Assembly (NCBI GenBank): GCA_024232855.1
Contig: JAAEPH010000421.1
Coordinates: forward strand, 1 to 35,895
Reading direction: 5' to 3'
Source of the DNA: Gammaproteobacteria bacterium
Lineage (GTDB): Bacteria; Pseudomonadota; Gammaproteobacteria; GCA-001735895
DNA: 35,895 nt
Made by a program: the position numbers and the translations under genes. Below the pieces are notes generated by a model. The model was not told the DNA's origin. It made no database searches and was given only the letters and a program-made list of their open reading frames with translations. Positions 18,008 to 26,765 of this stretch are shown here, piece after piece; the first letter of the stretch is position 1, and each line of letters opens with the position of its first letter.

Positions 18008-18793
18008 ATGAAAATGAAGTACAGAAATATAATAAAGGCCTTCACTGCCGTCGCCCTAGTGCTTGGCCTGGCCGGCAATAGTGTACAGGCTGCCGATCTG
18101 CGCGTAGGCGTCGAGGGCGCATACCCGCCGTTTTCGTGGAAGGAGGCCGATGGCACCCTGAAAGGTTTCGATATAGAAATCGCCGAGGCCGTTTGTGCCG
18201 AGCTGAAGCGCAAGTGCGTGCTCATCGAGCAGGACTGGGATGGCATGATCCCGGCATTGCTGGCGAGGAAGTTCGACACCATTATTGCGTCGATGTCGAT
18301 CACCGAGGAACGTAAGAAGCGCGTCGATTTCAGCGACAAGTATTACAATACGCCTGCTAAATTTGTTGCCAAAAAAGGCTCTGGACTGGAAATAAGCAAG
18401 GCCGGACTCAAGGGCAAGCGCGTCGGCTTGCAGCGCGGCACCACCCACCAGTGTTACATGGAAAAAATCTATCCCGATACCGAACTGGTGCTCTACGGCA
18501 CGCAGGAAGAAGTCTTCCAGGATCTCGTTATCGGCCGTATCGACGCCCAGTTCTCGGATTCGATCGCGGCGGATGACGGTTTCCTGAAGGTCGACGCGGG
18601 CAAGGATTTCGAGTTCATCGGCGGCGATCAACATGACGAGGCCTGCCACGGCCCGGGCGCTGGCATGGCGGTGCGCAAGGCGGATACGGATCTGCGCGAC
18701 CAGCTGAACGCGGCGATCAAGGCGATTCGCGACAACGGCACTTACCAGAAGATCAACGCGAAGTACTTCGAATTTGATATTTTTGGCGGCTAG
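18008..18793 (+). CDS. Amino acid ABC transporter periplasmic binding protein
   Basis: 261 residues of the SBP_bac_3 family. A signal peptide with cleavage after SVQA (about residue 28) is followed by LRVGVEGAYPPFSW, then IASMSITEERKKRVDFSDKYY, the region that binds the ligand's amino-acid group in LAO, HisJ and OccT proteins. The closest types bind basic amino acids or opines, but the exact ligand is not decided by eye. A GAGG ribosome site precedes the start. The following intercistronic hairpin may stabilise this part of the message, which is usually needed in excess. Confidence 0.92.
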   Translation: MKMKYRNIIKAFTAVALVLGLAGNSVQAADLRVGVEGAYPPFSWKEADGTLKGFDIEIAEAVCAELKRKCVLIEQDWDGMIPALLARKFDTIIASMSITEERKKRVDFSDKYYNTPAKFVAKKGSGLEISKAGLKGKRVGLQRGTTHQCYMEKIYPDTELVLYGTQEEVFQDLVIGRIDAQFSDSIAADDGFLKVDAGKDFEFIGGDQHDEACHGPGAGMAVRKADTDLRDQLNAAIKAIRDNGTYQKINAKYFEFDIFGG

Positions 18794-18811
18794 TACACAA
18801 CGATGGAACAA

Positions 18812-18836
18812 CCGGCCCGTAATCGTTACGGGCCGG
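18812..18836 (+). promoter_or_regulatory. Intercistronic hairpin after the binding-protein gene
   Basis: CCGGCCCGTAA-TCG-TTACGGGCCGG is a perfect 11-bp stem with a 3-base loop and no T-run. Its place between binding protein and permease is typical of stem-loops that protect upstream mRNA from 3' exonucleases and give more binding protein than permease. Confidence 0.65.
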
Positions 18837-18863
18837 GAATTCCAATAAGCGGCGGGCACTGAC

Positions 18864-19562
18864 GTGAATTATATCATCGAGTACCAGGGACAATTGCTGG
18901 CCGGCACCTGGGTCACGATACGACTCGCGCTGTTATCGCTGGTGATTGCGGTCATGTTCGGCCTGCTCGGCGCCTGGGCCAAGCTTTCGAAAAATTACCT
19001 CGCGCAAAAAACCGCGGCCGGCTACACCACCATCGTGCGCGGCGTGCCCGACCTGGTGCTGATTCTGCTGGTGTTTTACGGTGGTCAGCAAATGATCAAT
19101 TCCTTCGGTGGTCTGACCGGCTTGTGGGATTATGTCGAGATCAGCCAGTTCGCCGCCGGCGCCGGCACCATCGGCGTGGTATTCGGCGGTTACATGACGG
19201 AAACCTTTCGCGGCGCCATCCTCGCCATTCCCAAGGGGCAGATCGAAGCCGGCGTCGCCTGCGGCATGAGCCGCTTTACCATATTTCACCGCGTCATCTG
19301 GCCGCAGATGGTGCGCTACGCGCTGCCCGGCTTTTCCAACAACTGGCTGGTGCAGATCAAGTCGACCGCGCTGGTGTCGGTTATCGGCCTGCAGGACGTG
19401 GTTTACAACGGATTTGTCGCCGGCCGCTCGACGCGCCAGTTGTTTACCTTCATGTTCGCGGTGTTGCTGATTTACCTGGTGTTGACCGCGATTTCGGATA
19501 CCGGCCTGCGCTGGCTCGATCGCAAGTACAGCAAGGGTATCGAGAGGTCAGACAATGGGTGA
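18864..19562 (+). CDS. Amino acid ABC transporter permease (HisQ/OccQ type)
   Basis: 232 residues with about five membrane helices. The coupling (EAA) loop, GQIEAGVACGMSRFTIFHRVIWPQ, contacts the ATPase. TIVRGVPDLVLILLVFYGGQ is typical of the HisQ/ArtQ/OccQ group. The start is GTG, as no ATG is better placed. It overlaps the second permease gene by 8 bp; the two form the membrane heterodimer. Confidence 0.93.
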   Translation: MNYIIEYQGQLLAGTWVTIRLALLSLVIAVMFGLLGAWAKLSKNYLAQKTAAGYTTIVRGVPDLVLILLVFYGGQQMINSFGGLTGLWDYVEISQFAAGAGTIGVVFGGYMTETFRGAILAIPKGQIEAGVACGMSRFTIFHRVIWPQMVRYALPGFSNNWLVQIKSTALVSVIGLQDVVYNGFVAGRSTRQLFTFMFAVLLIYLVLTAISDTGLRWLDRKYSKGIERSDNG

Positions 19563-20334
19563 GTCGATCATCGCCTTTCTCAATACCTGGTCGCCCCTCG
19601 ACCTCGTGTTGATCGCACAGAACTTCGACCGCTTCCTCTACGGCGCGCTGGTGACGCTGCAGTTGACCGTGATTGCGCTGATCGTTGGCGGTCTGCTGTC
19701 GGTTCCGCTGGCGATTATACGCGCCGGCAAAAACCCCTGGTTGAACGCGCCGGTGTGGGCCTTTACCTACCTGTTCCGCGGCACGCCGCTGCTGGTGCAG
19801 ACCTACCTGATTTACTACGGAATTGGCCAGTTCGAATGGATCCGTGAAACCGCTATATGGGATCCGATTCTGTCGCAGGCCTGGTGGTGCGCGCTGATCG
19901 CATTTTCGCTGAATACCGCCGCCTACACCACCGAGTTGCTGCGCGGCTCTATCATCACCACCAGCCGCGGCGAGATCGAGGCGGCAAAGGCCTGTGGTCT
20001 CGGCAAATGGATGCGTATGCGCCGCATCGTGCTGCCGAGTTCTTTTCGCCGGGCACTGCCGGCGTATTCCAACGAAGTCATCTTCATGCTGCACGGCTCG
20101 GTCGTAGCCAGCACCATCACCATCCAGGATTTGCTCGGCGTCGGCCGCTGGCTGAATGGGCGTTACTATCTCGCTTACGAGGGCTTTATCACCGCGGCGG
20201 TGTTGTACCTGATCATCGTGTTACTGATCTCGCGCGGTTTTCGCCTGTGGGAAAGCCGCTGGCTGAAACACCTGTATCCGCTCGACGCCGTCAAAACCAA
20301 ACCCAAGAAGAGTCTTGCTTCCTTTCGCATCTAG
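19555..20334 (+). CDS. Amino acid ABC transporter permease (HisM/OccM type)
   Basis: 259 residues. It has membrane helices, the FRGTPLLVQTYLIYYGIGQF motif of HisM/OccM permeases, and the EAA loop GEIEAAKACGLGKWMRMRRIVLP. It pairs with the preceding permease. The basic C-terminal tail (KTKPKK) is cytoplasmic. It is followed after 14 bp by the truncated oxidoreductase remnant. Confidence 0.93.
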   Translation: MGESIIAFLNTWSPLDLVLIAQNFDRFLYGALVTLQLTVIALIVGGLLSVPLAIIRAGKNPWLNAPVWAFTYLFRGTPLLVQTYLIYYGIGQFEWIRETAIWDPILSQAWWCALIAFSLNTAAYTTELLRGSIITTSRGEIEAAKACGLGKWMRMRRIVLPSSFRRALPAYSNEVIFMLHGSVVASTITIQDLLGVGRWLNGRYYLAYEGFITAAVLYLIIVLLISRGFRLWESRWLKHLYPLDAVKTKPKKSLASFRI

Positions 20335-20348
20335 CCTGAAAATTCCAG

Positions 20349-20618
20349 GTGTTGCCAACCTCCAGCCATAACTACGACACCATCATCGTCGGCGGCGGTC
20401 TGGTCGGCGCCGCGGTCGCCTGTGGTATTGCCGCCAGGGGCGCCAGGGTTGCGGTGCTCGATGGCGGCGATCGCGACTTTCGCGCTTCGCGTGGAAACTT
20501 CGGCCTGGTCTGGGTGCAGGGCAAGGGCGCGGACTTTGCGGCCTACGCGCGTTTGAGCGCGCGGCCCCCGTTAAAACCCGTAACGCTGGGACAGTTGGCC
20601 AGCAGCGATGGAGACTAG
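20349..20618 (+). pseudogene. Fused remnant of two flavin oxidoreductase genes (OoxB-like head, OoxA-like tail)
   Basis: The 89-residue frame begins like a full FAD-dependent amine/opine oxidase: YDTIIVGGGLVGAAVACGIA (dinucleotide-binding fold), then RASRGNFGLVWVQGKGADF. After residue ~70 it jumps to RPPLKPVTLGQLASSDGD and stops. That ending resembles the C-terminal tails of OoxA/HcnB-type subunits, encoded by a different gene in such operons. An in-frame deletion of the intervening genes explains this. The piece has no substrate domain and cannot work as an oxidase. Its 3' end still carries the ribosome site for the next gene. Assignment of the tail is less sure than that of the head. Confidence 0.75.
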
Positions 20619-20621
20619 ATA

Positions 20622-21578
20622 ATGAGTGAAAAGAAATTCAATCAACCCCTGGGCGGCAACGAAATGCCGCGCTTTGGCGGTATTGCGACGATGATGCGTT
20701 TACCCCATGCCTCCAGCGCAAACGGTCTCGACGTCGGTTTTATCGGTGTACCGTTCGATATCGGCACCTCCAACCGCGGCGGCGCGCGTTTCGGGCCGCG
20801 CCAGATTCGCGCCGAGTCCTGCCTGATTCGGCCCTATAATATGGCGACGCGCGCTGCCCCTTTCGATTCATTGCAGGTGGCCGACATCGGTGATGTCGCG
20901 ATCAATACCTTCAATCTTCAGAAATCGGTGACGATTATAGAGCAGGCCTACGATGAAATTCTGGCGGCGGGTTGCAAACCCCTGACCATGGGCGGCGATC
21001 ACACCATCTCGTTACCGATTCTGCGCGCCCTTAACAAGAAGCACGGGCCGCTTGGCGTCATCCATGTCGATGCGCATGCCGATATCAATGACCGAATGTT
21101 TGACGAGCCGATTGCGCACGGCACTCCCTTCCGCCGCGCCATCGAAGAGGGTCTGGTGGAACCGACGCGCATGGTGCAGATTGGCTTGCGCGCGAGCGGC
21201 TACGAAGCCGATGACTTCGATTGGCCGCGTTCCCAGGGTGCGCGCGTGGTCCAGGCCGAAGAGTGCTGGTACAAGTCGCTGGCGCCGCTGATGGCCGAAG
21301 TGCGCGAACAGCTGGGCACCGGCCCGGTGTACCTGACTTTCGATATCGACGGTCTCGATCCGGCCTATGCGCCGGGCACGGGTACCCCCGAAATCGGCGG
21401 GCTGAGTGTGCAGCAGGGGCTCGAAATTGTCAGGGGCTGCCGCGGACTGGATCTTGTCGGGGGCGATCTCGTCGAGGTCGCGCCGGCTTACGATACCTCG
21501 GGTAACACCGCGCTGGTCGCGGCCAACCTGCTGTTCGAGATGCTGTGCGTGCTTCCCGGTGTAGAGTACCGTAGCTAA
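20622..21578 (+). CDS. Ureohydrolase, guanidinobutyrase/agmatinase type
   Basis: 318 residues of the arginase/agmatinase family. Manganese-binding motifs are GGDH (124-127), DAHAD (150-154) and DIDGLDP (from 241). The start region, from QPLGGNEMPRFGGIATMMRLPH onward with SNRGGARFGPRQIR, is very like Pseudomonas guanidinobutyrase (GbuA), which releases urea from 4-guanidinobutyrate. Agmatinase (SpeB) or guanidinopropionase activity remains possible. Its place after a basic amino acid/opine transporter supports breakdown of an imported guanidino compound. The GGAG ribosome site lies inside the preceding remnant. Confidence 0.88.
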   Translation: MSEKKFNQPLGGNEMPRFGGIATMMRLPHASSANGLDVGFIGVPFDIGTSNRGGARFGPRQIRAESCLIRPYNMATRAAPFDSLQVADIGDVAINTFNLQKSVTIIEQAYDEILAAGCKPLTMGGDHTISLPILRALNKKHGPLGVIHVDAHADINDRMFDEPIAHGTPFRRAIEEGLVEPTRMVQIGLRASGYEADDFDWPRSQGARVVQAEECWYKSLAPLMAEVREQLGTGPVYLTFDIDGLDPAYAPGTGTPEIGGLSVQQGLEIVRGCRGLDLVGGDLVEVAPAYDTSGNTALVAANLLFEMLCVLPGVEYRS

Positions 21579-21591
21579 CGCTTCACGGTGA

Positions 21592-21726
21592 GGTTCTCGC
21601 AGAGGCGCTGAGGAGCAGAGGCCGCGGAGGAAGGAAGAGGTGGTCGAAAGCTGGATTGGAGTACCCCGGGGACAATCCTGCAAAAGTTCTTTGCGATCTC
21701 GGCTCTCACCGCGCCTCGGCGAGAAC
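21592..21726. repeat. GAGGCGC-type palindromic repeat, copy B
   Basis: Starts GGTTCTCGCAGAGGCGC and ends GCGCCTCGGCGAGAAC. Same family as 11463-11562 and the next repeat; it begins 14 bp after the ureohydrolase stop codon. Confidence 0.7.
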
Positions 21727-21741
21727 TTCTTTGATCAGGCG

Positions 21742-21876
21742 GGTTCTTGCGGAGGCGCAGAGCTTTGGAGGCCGCGGAGAAATATAGGGTTTGCCGGTAA
21801 TAGTATGGTGATACCCAGGGGATCACCCTGCAAATATCCATTGCGGTCTCCGCACCTCAGCGCCTCCGCGAGAACC
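21742..21876. repeat. GAGGCGC-type palindromic repeat, copy C
   Basis: Starts GGTTCTTGCGGAGGCGCAGAG and ends CAGCGCCTCCGCGAGAACC. It is in tandem with copy B (same 135-bp span, 15 bp apart) and ends 6 bp before the third 175-bp element. The interior holds a smaller hairpin around ATACCC-AGGGGATCACCC. Confidence 0.7.
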
Positions 21877-21882
21877 TTTTAA

Positions 21883-22057
21883 CCTAAAAACCTCAGTTGA
21901 ATCGTAGCGAGGGCGTCTACTGTGCTGAATATCAGGTATTTCTTTCGTTATTTTAGGCGATCGCGTAGTCACTCTACGTGTGAGCTTAAAATAATGAAAA
22001 AATGCATGAGATTCAGTGCAGTAGACGACCGCAGTAGATTCAACTGAGGATTTTAGG
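21883..22057. repeat. 175-bp palindromic MITE-like element, copy 3 (inverted)
   Basis: The reverse complement matches copy 1 with about 4 differences over 175 bp. The flanks (TTTTAA before, ATAAA after) do not show the TTCAA duplication seen at copy 2. It sits between the GAGGCGC repeats and the tRNA-Val promoter. From 22058 to 22178 I see no other feature. Confidence 0.85.
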
Positions 22058-22178
22058 ATAAAGGCCGCTAATTCTCAAGACAGCCAGGATGCTGGAATCG
22101 GGTCCCTTTAACAAACAGGTGTGCGACAGTAGATTGGAGAAAAGGCTGAAAGCCAGTAAAAATAAGGCTTTTTGAAGG

Positions 22179-22206
22179 TTGATTCCTTCAGTTTCTAAGG
22201 TAGAAT
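22179..22206 (+). promoter_or_regulatory. Likely sigma-70 promoter for the tRNA-Val locus
   Basis: TTGATT (22179-22184), a 16-bp spacer and TAGAAT (22201-22206), followed by a GC-rich discriminator AGCCGGCC of the kind found at stringently controlled tRNA promoters. It would drive the broken copy first and then the intact tRNA. Confidence 0.5.
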
Positions 22207-22225
22207 AGCCGGCCTGATTTTGTAT

Positions 22226-22281
22226 AGTCGCGTAGCTCAGTTGGTTAGAGCACCACCTTGACATGGTGGGGGTCGGTGGTT
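22226..22281 (+). pseudogene. Truncated tRNA-Val(GAC) copy
   Basis: Identical to the first 56 bases of the intact tRNA-Val at 22389, including acceptor 5' strand, D arm, GAC anticodon arm, variable loop and the first half of the T arm. It breaks off inside the T-loop (GGTGGTT), where the hairpin chain begins. The 3' acceptor strand and CCA are missing, so it cannot form a normal tRNA. Confidence 0.85.
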
Positions 22282-22284
22282 TGA

Positions 22285-22372
22285 CAAAATCGCCGGGAGC
22301 GATTTTGCGGCGCGCGCAGCGCGGCCCGCAGGGCCGAGGGCAGGATGCCCGAGTCAATCCACGAAGTGGATT
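22285..22372. repeat. Chain of five consecutive hairpins inside the broken tRNA-Val
   Basis: Perfect palindromes follow one another: CAAAATCGC-CGGGA-GCGATTTTG, CGCGC-GCA-GCGCG, GGCCC-GCA-GGGCC, GGGCA-GGA-TGCCC and AATCCAC-GAA-GTGGATT. The order and wording resemble the array at 29974-30097. The last one contains AATCCAC, which matches the tRNA T-arm 3' strand, so it may preserve a trace of the original tRNA. Confidence 0.7.
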
Positions 22373-22388
22373 CGTTTGAAAATTATAT

Positions 22389-22465
22389 AGTCGCGTAGCT
22401 CAGTTGGTTAGAGCACCACCTTGACATGGTGGGGGTCGGTGGTTCGAATCCACTCGCGACTACCA
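22389..22465 (+). tRNA. tRNA-Val(GAC)
   Basis: 77 nt. It folds as a full cloverleaf: acceptor AGTCGCG/CGCGACT, D stem GCTC/GAGC, anticodon stem CCACC/GGTGG with loop TTGACAT (anticodon GAC), T arm with TTCGAAT, discriminator A and encoded CCA. It decodes GUC and GUU. This is the intact member of a pair whose first copy is broken, and it lies 56 bp upstream of thrS. Confidence 0.97.
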
Positions 22466-22521
22466 ACATTTTACGCAATAGATCAAGTGGCCTTTGGTAG
22501 GGGTCACCACTGGAGAATACA

Positions 22522-24420
22522 ATGCCCCAGATTACCCTTCCTGACGGATCGCATCGTCAATTTGATCAAGCTGTTTCGATTATGGACATAGCCGGCGATA
22601 TCGGTCCTGGACTCGCCCGGGCGACGTTGGCCGGTAAGGTGGACGGTCAACTCGTCGATGCCACTTACCTGATCGAAACCGACGCCGATGTCGCGATTGT
22701 CACAAGTCGTGACGAGGAGGCGCTCGAGTTGCTGCGCCACGACGCCGCGCACGTGATGGCGCAGGCGGTGCAGGAGCTTTATCCCGGCACCCAGGTAACG
22801 ATCGGGCCCGCGATCGAAGAGGGATTCTACTACGATTTCGCGCGCGAGGAGCCCTTCACGCCCGAGGATCTGGTCGAAATCGAGAAGCGCATGCTCGAAA
22901 TCGTCAAACGCGATCTGCCGATCGAGCGCGAAGTGCTGGATCGTGAAACCGCGCGAAAAATTTTCACCGATCTCGGTGAGCACTACAAGGTCGAAATCAT
23001 CGATCAGAACATCCCCGAGGGCGATGAGATTTCGATCTACCGTCAGGGTGACTGGTTCGACATTTGCCGCGGTCCGCACCTACCGTCCACCGGCAAACTC
23101 GGCAACGGCTTCAAGGTAATGAAAGTGGCCGGCGCCTACTGGCGCGGCGATTCCAGAAACGAAATGCTGCAACGCATTTACGGCACTGCCTGGCCGGACA
23201 GGAAGCAGTTGAAAGCATACCTGCATCGTATCGAGGAGGCGGAAAAGCGCGATCACCGCAAACTCGGACGGCAACTCGAACTGTTTCTCCTGCACGAGGA
23301 GGCACCCGGCTCGGTGTTCTGGCATCCGAAGGGCTGGACCCTGTTCAACCTGTTGATCAACTACATGCGCAAGCGCCAGGATGAGGCGGGTTATGTCGAG
23401 GTCAATACCCCGGACGTAATGGACCGCAGCCTGTGGGAAACTTCGGGTCACTGGGAGAACTACCGCGAACACATGTTTTCGACGCAGACCGAAGACGAGC
23501 GCGTATTCGCGTTGAAACCGATGAACTGTCCGGGCTCGGTGCTGATGTTCGCCCAGGGCCTGAAAAGCTATCGCGATCTGCCACTACGCATGGCGGAACT
23601 TGGCAAGGTGCATCGTTACGAACCTTCGGGCGCGCTGCACGGCTTGTTGCGGGTGCGCCATTTTACCCAGGATGACGCCCACGTTTACTGCACCGAAGAG
23701 CAGATGGAGCAGGAGTGCATCGATGTCATCGCACTGGTGCTCGATATCTACAAGGATTTCGGCTTCGAGGATGTCGTCATCAAGTTTTCCGACCGACCGC
23801 AGAACCGTATCGGCTCGGATGAAATCTGGGACAGGCTTGAGGGTGCGCTGATCAACGCGCTCGACAGCATGAATCTCGACTATAAGTCGTTTCCCGGTGA
23901 AGGCGCCTTTTATGGTCCCAAGCTCGAGTTCGTGTTGCGCGATGCCATTGGCCGGGACTGGCAGTGCGGCACGCTGCAGGTTGATATGAACCTGCCGGAG
24001 CGCTTCGATATCTCCTACGTCGCCGAAGACGGCAACCGGTATCGGCCGGTCATGTTGCATCGCGCTTTGTTCGGCTCACTGGAGCGCTTTTTCGGAATTC
24101 TGCTGGAACATTACGAAGGCAAATTTCCGCTCTGGCTGGCGCCGGTTCAGGCCGTGGTGATGAATATTACCGATAAACAGGCGCCGTATGTCGAAAAAGT
24201 TGAAAAAATGCTTAAAAATCAGGGAATCAGGGCACAATCCGACTTGAGAAACGAAAAAGTCGGGTTTAAAATTCGCGAGCACACTTTGCAGCGTATTCCT
24301 TATATGCTCGTGGTCGGTGATCGCGAGGTCGAAGAGGAAAGTATCGCGGTGCGTAGCCTGGGTGGTGAAGACCTCGGTTCCATGGCGGTTGGGCAATTTG
24401 TGCAAATGGTGCGGCAGTGA
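22522..24420 (+). CDS. thrS: Threonyl-tRNA synthetase
   Basis: Charges tRNA-Thr. 632 residues: an N-terminal TGS domain, an editing domain beginning around [14 protein letters not shown], a class II catalytic core and a C-terminal anticodon domain. Likely zinc ligands are Cys336 (MNCPGS), His387 (TQDDAH) and His513 (LHRALFGS), each two positions beyond the E. coli residues. The ribosome site is TGGAG before ATG 22522. It heads the classic translation operon. E. coli ThrRS represses its own translation through a leader; I cannot confirm such a leader in the 56 bases here. Confidence 0.97.
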   Translation: MPQITLPDGSHRQFDQAVSIMDIAGDIGPGLARATLAGKVDGQLVDATYLIETDADVAIVTSRDEEALELLRHDAAHVMAQAVQELYPGTQVTIGPAIEEGFYYDFAREEPFTPEDLVEIEKRMLEIVKRDLPIEREVLDRETARKIFTDLGEHYKVEIIDQNIPEGDEISIYRQGDWFDICRGPHLPSTGKLGNGFKVMKVAGAYWRGDSRNEMLQRIYGTAWPDRKQLKAYLHRIEEAEKRDHRKLGRQLELFLLHEEAPGSVFWHPKGWTLFNLLINYMRKRQDEAGYVEVNTPDVMDRSLWETSGHWENYREHMFSTQTEDERVFALKPMNCPGSVLMFAQGLKSYRDLPLRMAELGKVHRYEPSGALHGLLRVRHFTQDDAHVYCTEEQMEQECIDVIALVLDIYKDFGFEDVVIKFSDRPQNRIGSDEIWDRLEGALINALDSMNLDYKSFPGEGAFYGPKLEFVLRDAIGRDWQCGTLQVDMNLPERFDISYVAEDGNRYRPVMLHRALFGSLERFFGILLEHYEGKFPLWLAPVQAVVMNITDKQAPYVEKVEKMLKNQGIRAQSDLRNEKVGFKIREHTLQRIPYMLVVGDREVEEESIAVRSLGGEDLGSMAVGQFVQMVRQ

Positions 24421-24439
24421 TCCGGTTTTCAGACCGGAT
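24420..24439 (+). terminator. Stem-loop between thrS and infC (partial terminator)
   Basis: ATCCGGT-TTTCAG-ACCGGAT, starting at the last base of the thrS stop codon, followed by TAATTTTTA. The stem is short and the T-run broken, so partial termination or attenuation within the operon is more likely than a full stop. Confidence 0.45.
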
Positions 24440-24488
24440 TAATTTTTACGGAAAACATTAGCTTTAGAGCTTATCGGGAGAATCCCCA

Positions 24489-25007
24489 ATCGCAGACAAC
24501 AAACAGAGCCGTCTCAACGAGGAAATAACCGCGCCGGAAGTTCGGCTGATTGCTGAAGATGGTGAACAAAAAGGCATTATGCCTTTGGAAGAGGCCCAAC
24601 GAATGGCGGATGAAGCCGGGGTCGATCTGGTTGAGTTGGTACCCGATGCGGAACCGCCGGTCTGCCGTCTGATGGACTACGGCAAATTCAGGTTCCAGCA
24701 AAAGAAGAAGTTGCACGATCAGCGCAAGAAGCAGCGCCAGGTGCACATCAAGGAAATAAAGTTCAGGCCGGGCACCGAGGACGGTGATTACCAGGTCAAG
24801 CTCAGAAAGCTGGGCGAATTTATAGAAATTGGTGACCGGGTCAAGGTCACGGTTCGGTTCCGCGGGCGCGAGATGGCGCACATGGAACTCGGCACACAGC
24901 TGCTCAAACGAGTAGAGGAAGATACCAGGGAAATTGCGAGTGTGGATCAGTTTCCGCAGTCGGAAGGGCGCCAGATGACGATGTTGCTGGTGCCGAAAAA
25001 ACGCTAG
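24489..25007 (+). CDS. infC: Translation initiation factor IF-3 (ATC start)
   Basis: Binds the 30S subunit, prevents premature 50S joining and checks the initiator codon. From ATC 24489 the protein has 172 residues, near the 180 of E. coli, and begins with the expected [21 protein letters not shown]. The ORF track starts at ATG 24579, thirty codons late, inside the conserved N-terminal domain. GGGAG at 24476-24480 lies 8 bases before ATC, and no ATG, GTG or TTG fits. infC is known for rare AUU-type starts that let IF-3 repress its own translation, so the ATC is probably regulatory. Confidence 0.93.
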   Translation: MADNKQSRLNEEITAPEVRLIAEDGEQKGIMPLEEAQRMADEAGVDLVELVPDAEPPVCRLMDYGKFRFQQKKKLHDQRKKQRQVHIKEIKFRPGTEDGDYQVKLRKLGEFIEIGDRVKVTVRFRGREMAHMELGTQLLKRVEEDTREIASVDQFPQSEGRQMTMLLVPKKR

Positions 25008-25025
25008 CCGCTTAAATTTAAGCGG
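25008..25025. promoter_or_regulatory. Perfect palindrome in the infC-rpmI gap
   Basis: CCGCTTAAATTTAAGCGG, two bases after the infC stop codon. A second weak hairpin (GACGC/GCGTC) follows before rpmI. In E. coli, L20 represses rpmI-rplT through structure in this region; this could be a counterpart, or just a processing site. Confidence 0.4.
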
Positions 25026-25099
25026 GCTGGGCACTACCCGAAGACGCGCCTCCGGCGTCCAGGGCTTATTAATCTTTATATTTAAACTGGGAGCAAATG

Positions 25100-25297
25100 A
25101 TGCCAAAGATGAAATCAGTCAGTGGCGCGGCCAAGCGTTTCAAACGAAACGCCGCCGGCGGCTACAAGCGCAAGCAATCGCACTTGCGTCACATCCTTAC
25201 CAAGAAATCGAGCAAGCGTAAGCGCCAGCTGGGCGAAAAGCTTGATGTTCATGCAAACGACGTGCAACAGGTGCGTCGCATGCTGCCGTATTCTTAG
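25100..25297 (+). CDS. rpmI: 50S ribosomal protein L35
   Basis: 65 residues, highly basic: [17 protein letters not shown], with [18 protein letters not shown] and a C-terminal QVRRMLPYS, all typical of L35. The ORF track begins one ATG earlier (25097). The second ATG gives the usual MPKMK start and has better spacing (6 bases) from GGGAG. Lies between infC and rplT, as expected. Confidence 0.96.
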   Translation: MPKMKSVSGAAKRFKRNAAGGYKRKQSHLRHILTKKSSKRKRQLGEKLDVHANDVQQVRRMLPYS

Positions 25298-25309
25298 GGG
25301 GATAGATAA

Positions 25310-25672
25310 ATGCCAAGAGCAAAAAAGGGCGTTACCGCACACGCTCGTCACAAGAAGGTCCTGGCTAAGGCCAGGGGTTACCGTGGCGCGCGCAGCAAGG
25401 TGTTTCGCGTAGCCAAGCAGGCCGTTACCAAGGCCGGACAATACGCTTACCGTGATCGCCGCCAACGCAAGCGCCAGTTCCGTACGCTGTGGATTGCGCG
25501 CATAAACGCCGGCGCCCGTGAAAACGGTATGTCGTACAGCGTGTTCATGAATGGATTGAAAAAGGCATCGATCGAAATCGATCGCAAGGTGCTTTCGGAT
25601 ATCGCTATTTTTGACAAGCCCGCTTTCGCGGCATTGGTCGAGAAGGCGCGCGCCGGTCTGGAAGCAGCTTAA
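25310..25672 (+). CDS. rplT: 50S ribosomal protein L20
   Basis: 120 residues, basic, with the standard L20 signature: [38 protein letters not shown], and a globular C-terminus. Essential for early 50S assembly; in E. coli it also represses its own operon. A strong ribosome site (AGGGGGAT) is 7 bp upstream, and rpmI ends 12 bp before. Confidence 0.97.
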   Translation: MPRAKKGVTAHARHKKVLAKARGYRGARSKVFRVAKQAVTKAGQYAYRDRRQRKRQFRTLWIARINAGARENGMSYSVFMNGLKKASIEIDRKVLSDIAIFDKPAFAALVEKARAGLEAA

Positions 25673-25688
25673 GTCTCCAGGCATCATT

Positions 25689-25710
25689 GGCAGTGGCGCC
25701 AGTCACTGCC
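25689..25710 (+). promoter_or_regulatory. Hairpin between rplT and pheS
   Basis: GGCAGTG-GCGCCAGT-CACTGCC, a perfect 7-bp stem without a following T-run. E. coli has the pheM leader and attenuator here; no phenylalanine-rich leader fits in this 58-bp gap, so classical attenuation is not supported. Confidence 0.4.
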
Positions 25711-25715
25711 ATTGA

Positions 25716-26753
<1,038 letters not shown>

Positions 26754-26765
26754 GTTGATGCGAAC

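Noticed and set aside
21592-22057. CRISPR array or insertion sequence
   Set aside because: The repeats are palindromic units without regular spacers, and no cas or transposase gene is present.
22226-22465. Attachment site of an integrated element
   Set aside because: The 5' part of the tRNA is duplicated rather than the 3' end, and only about 105 bp without an integrase lies between the copies.
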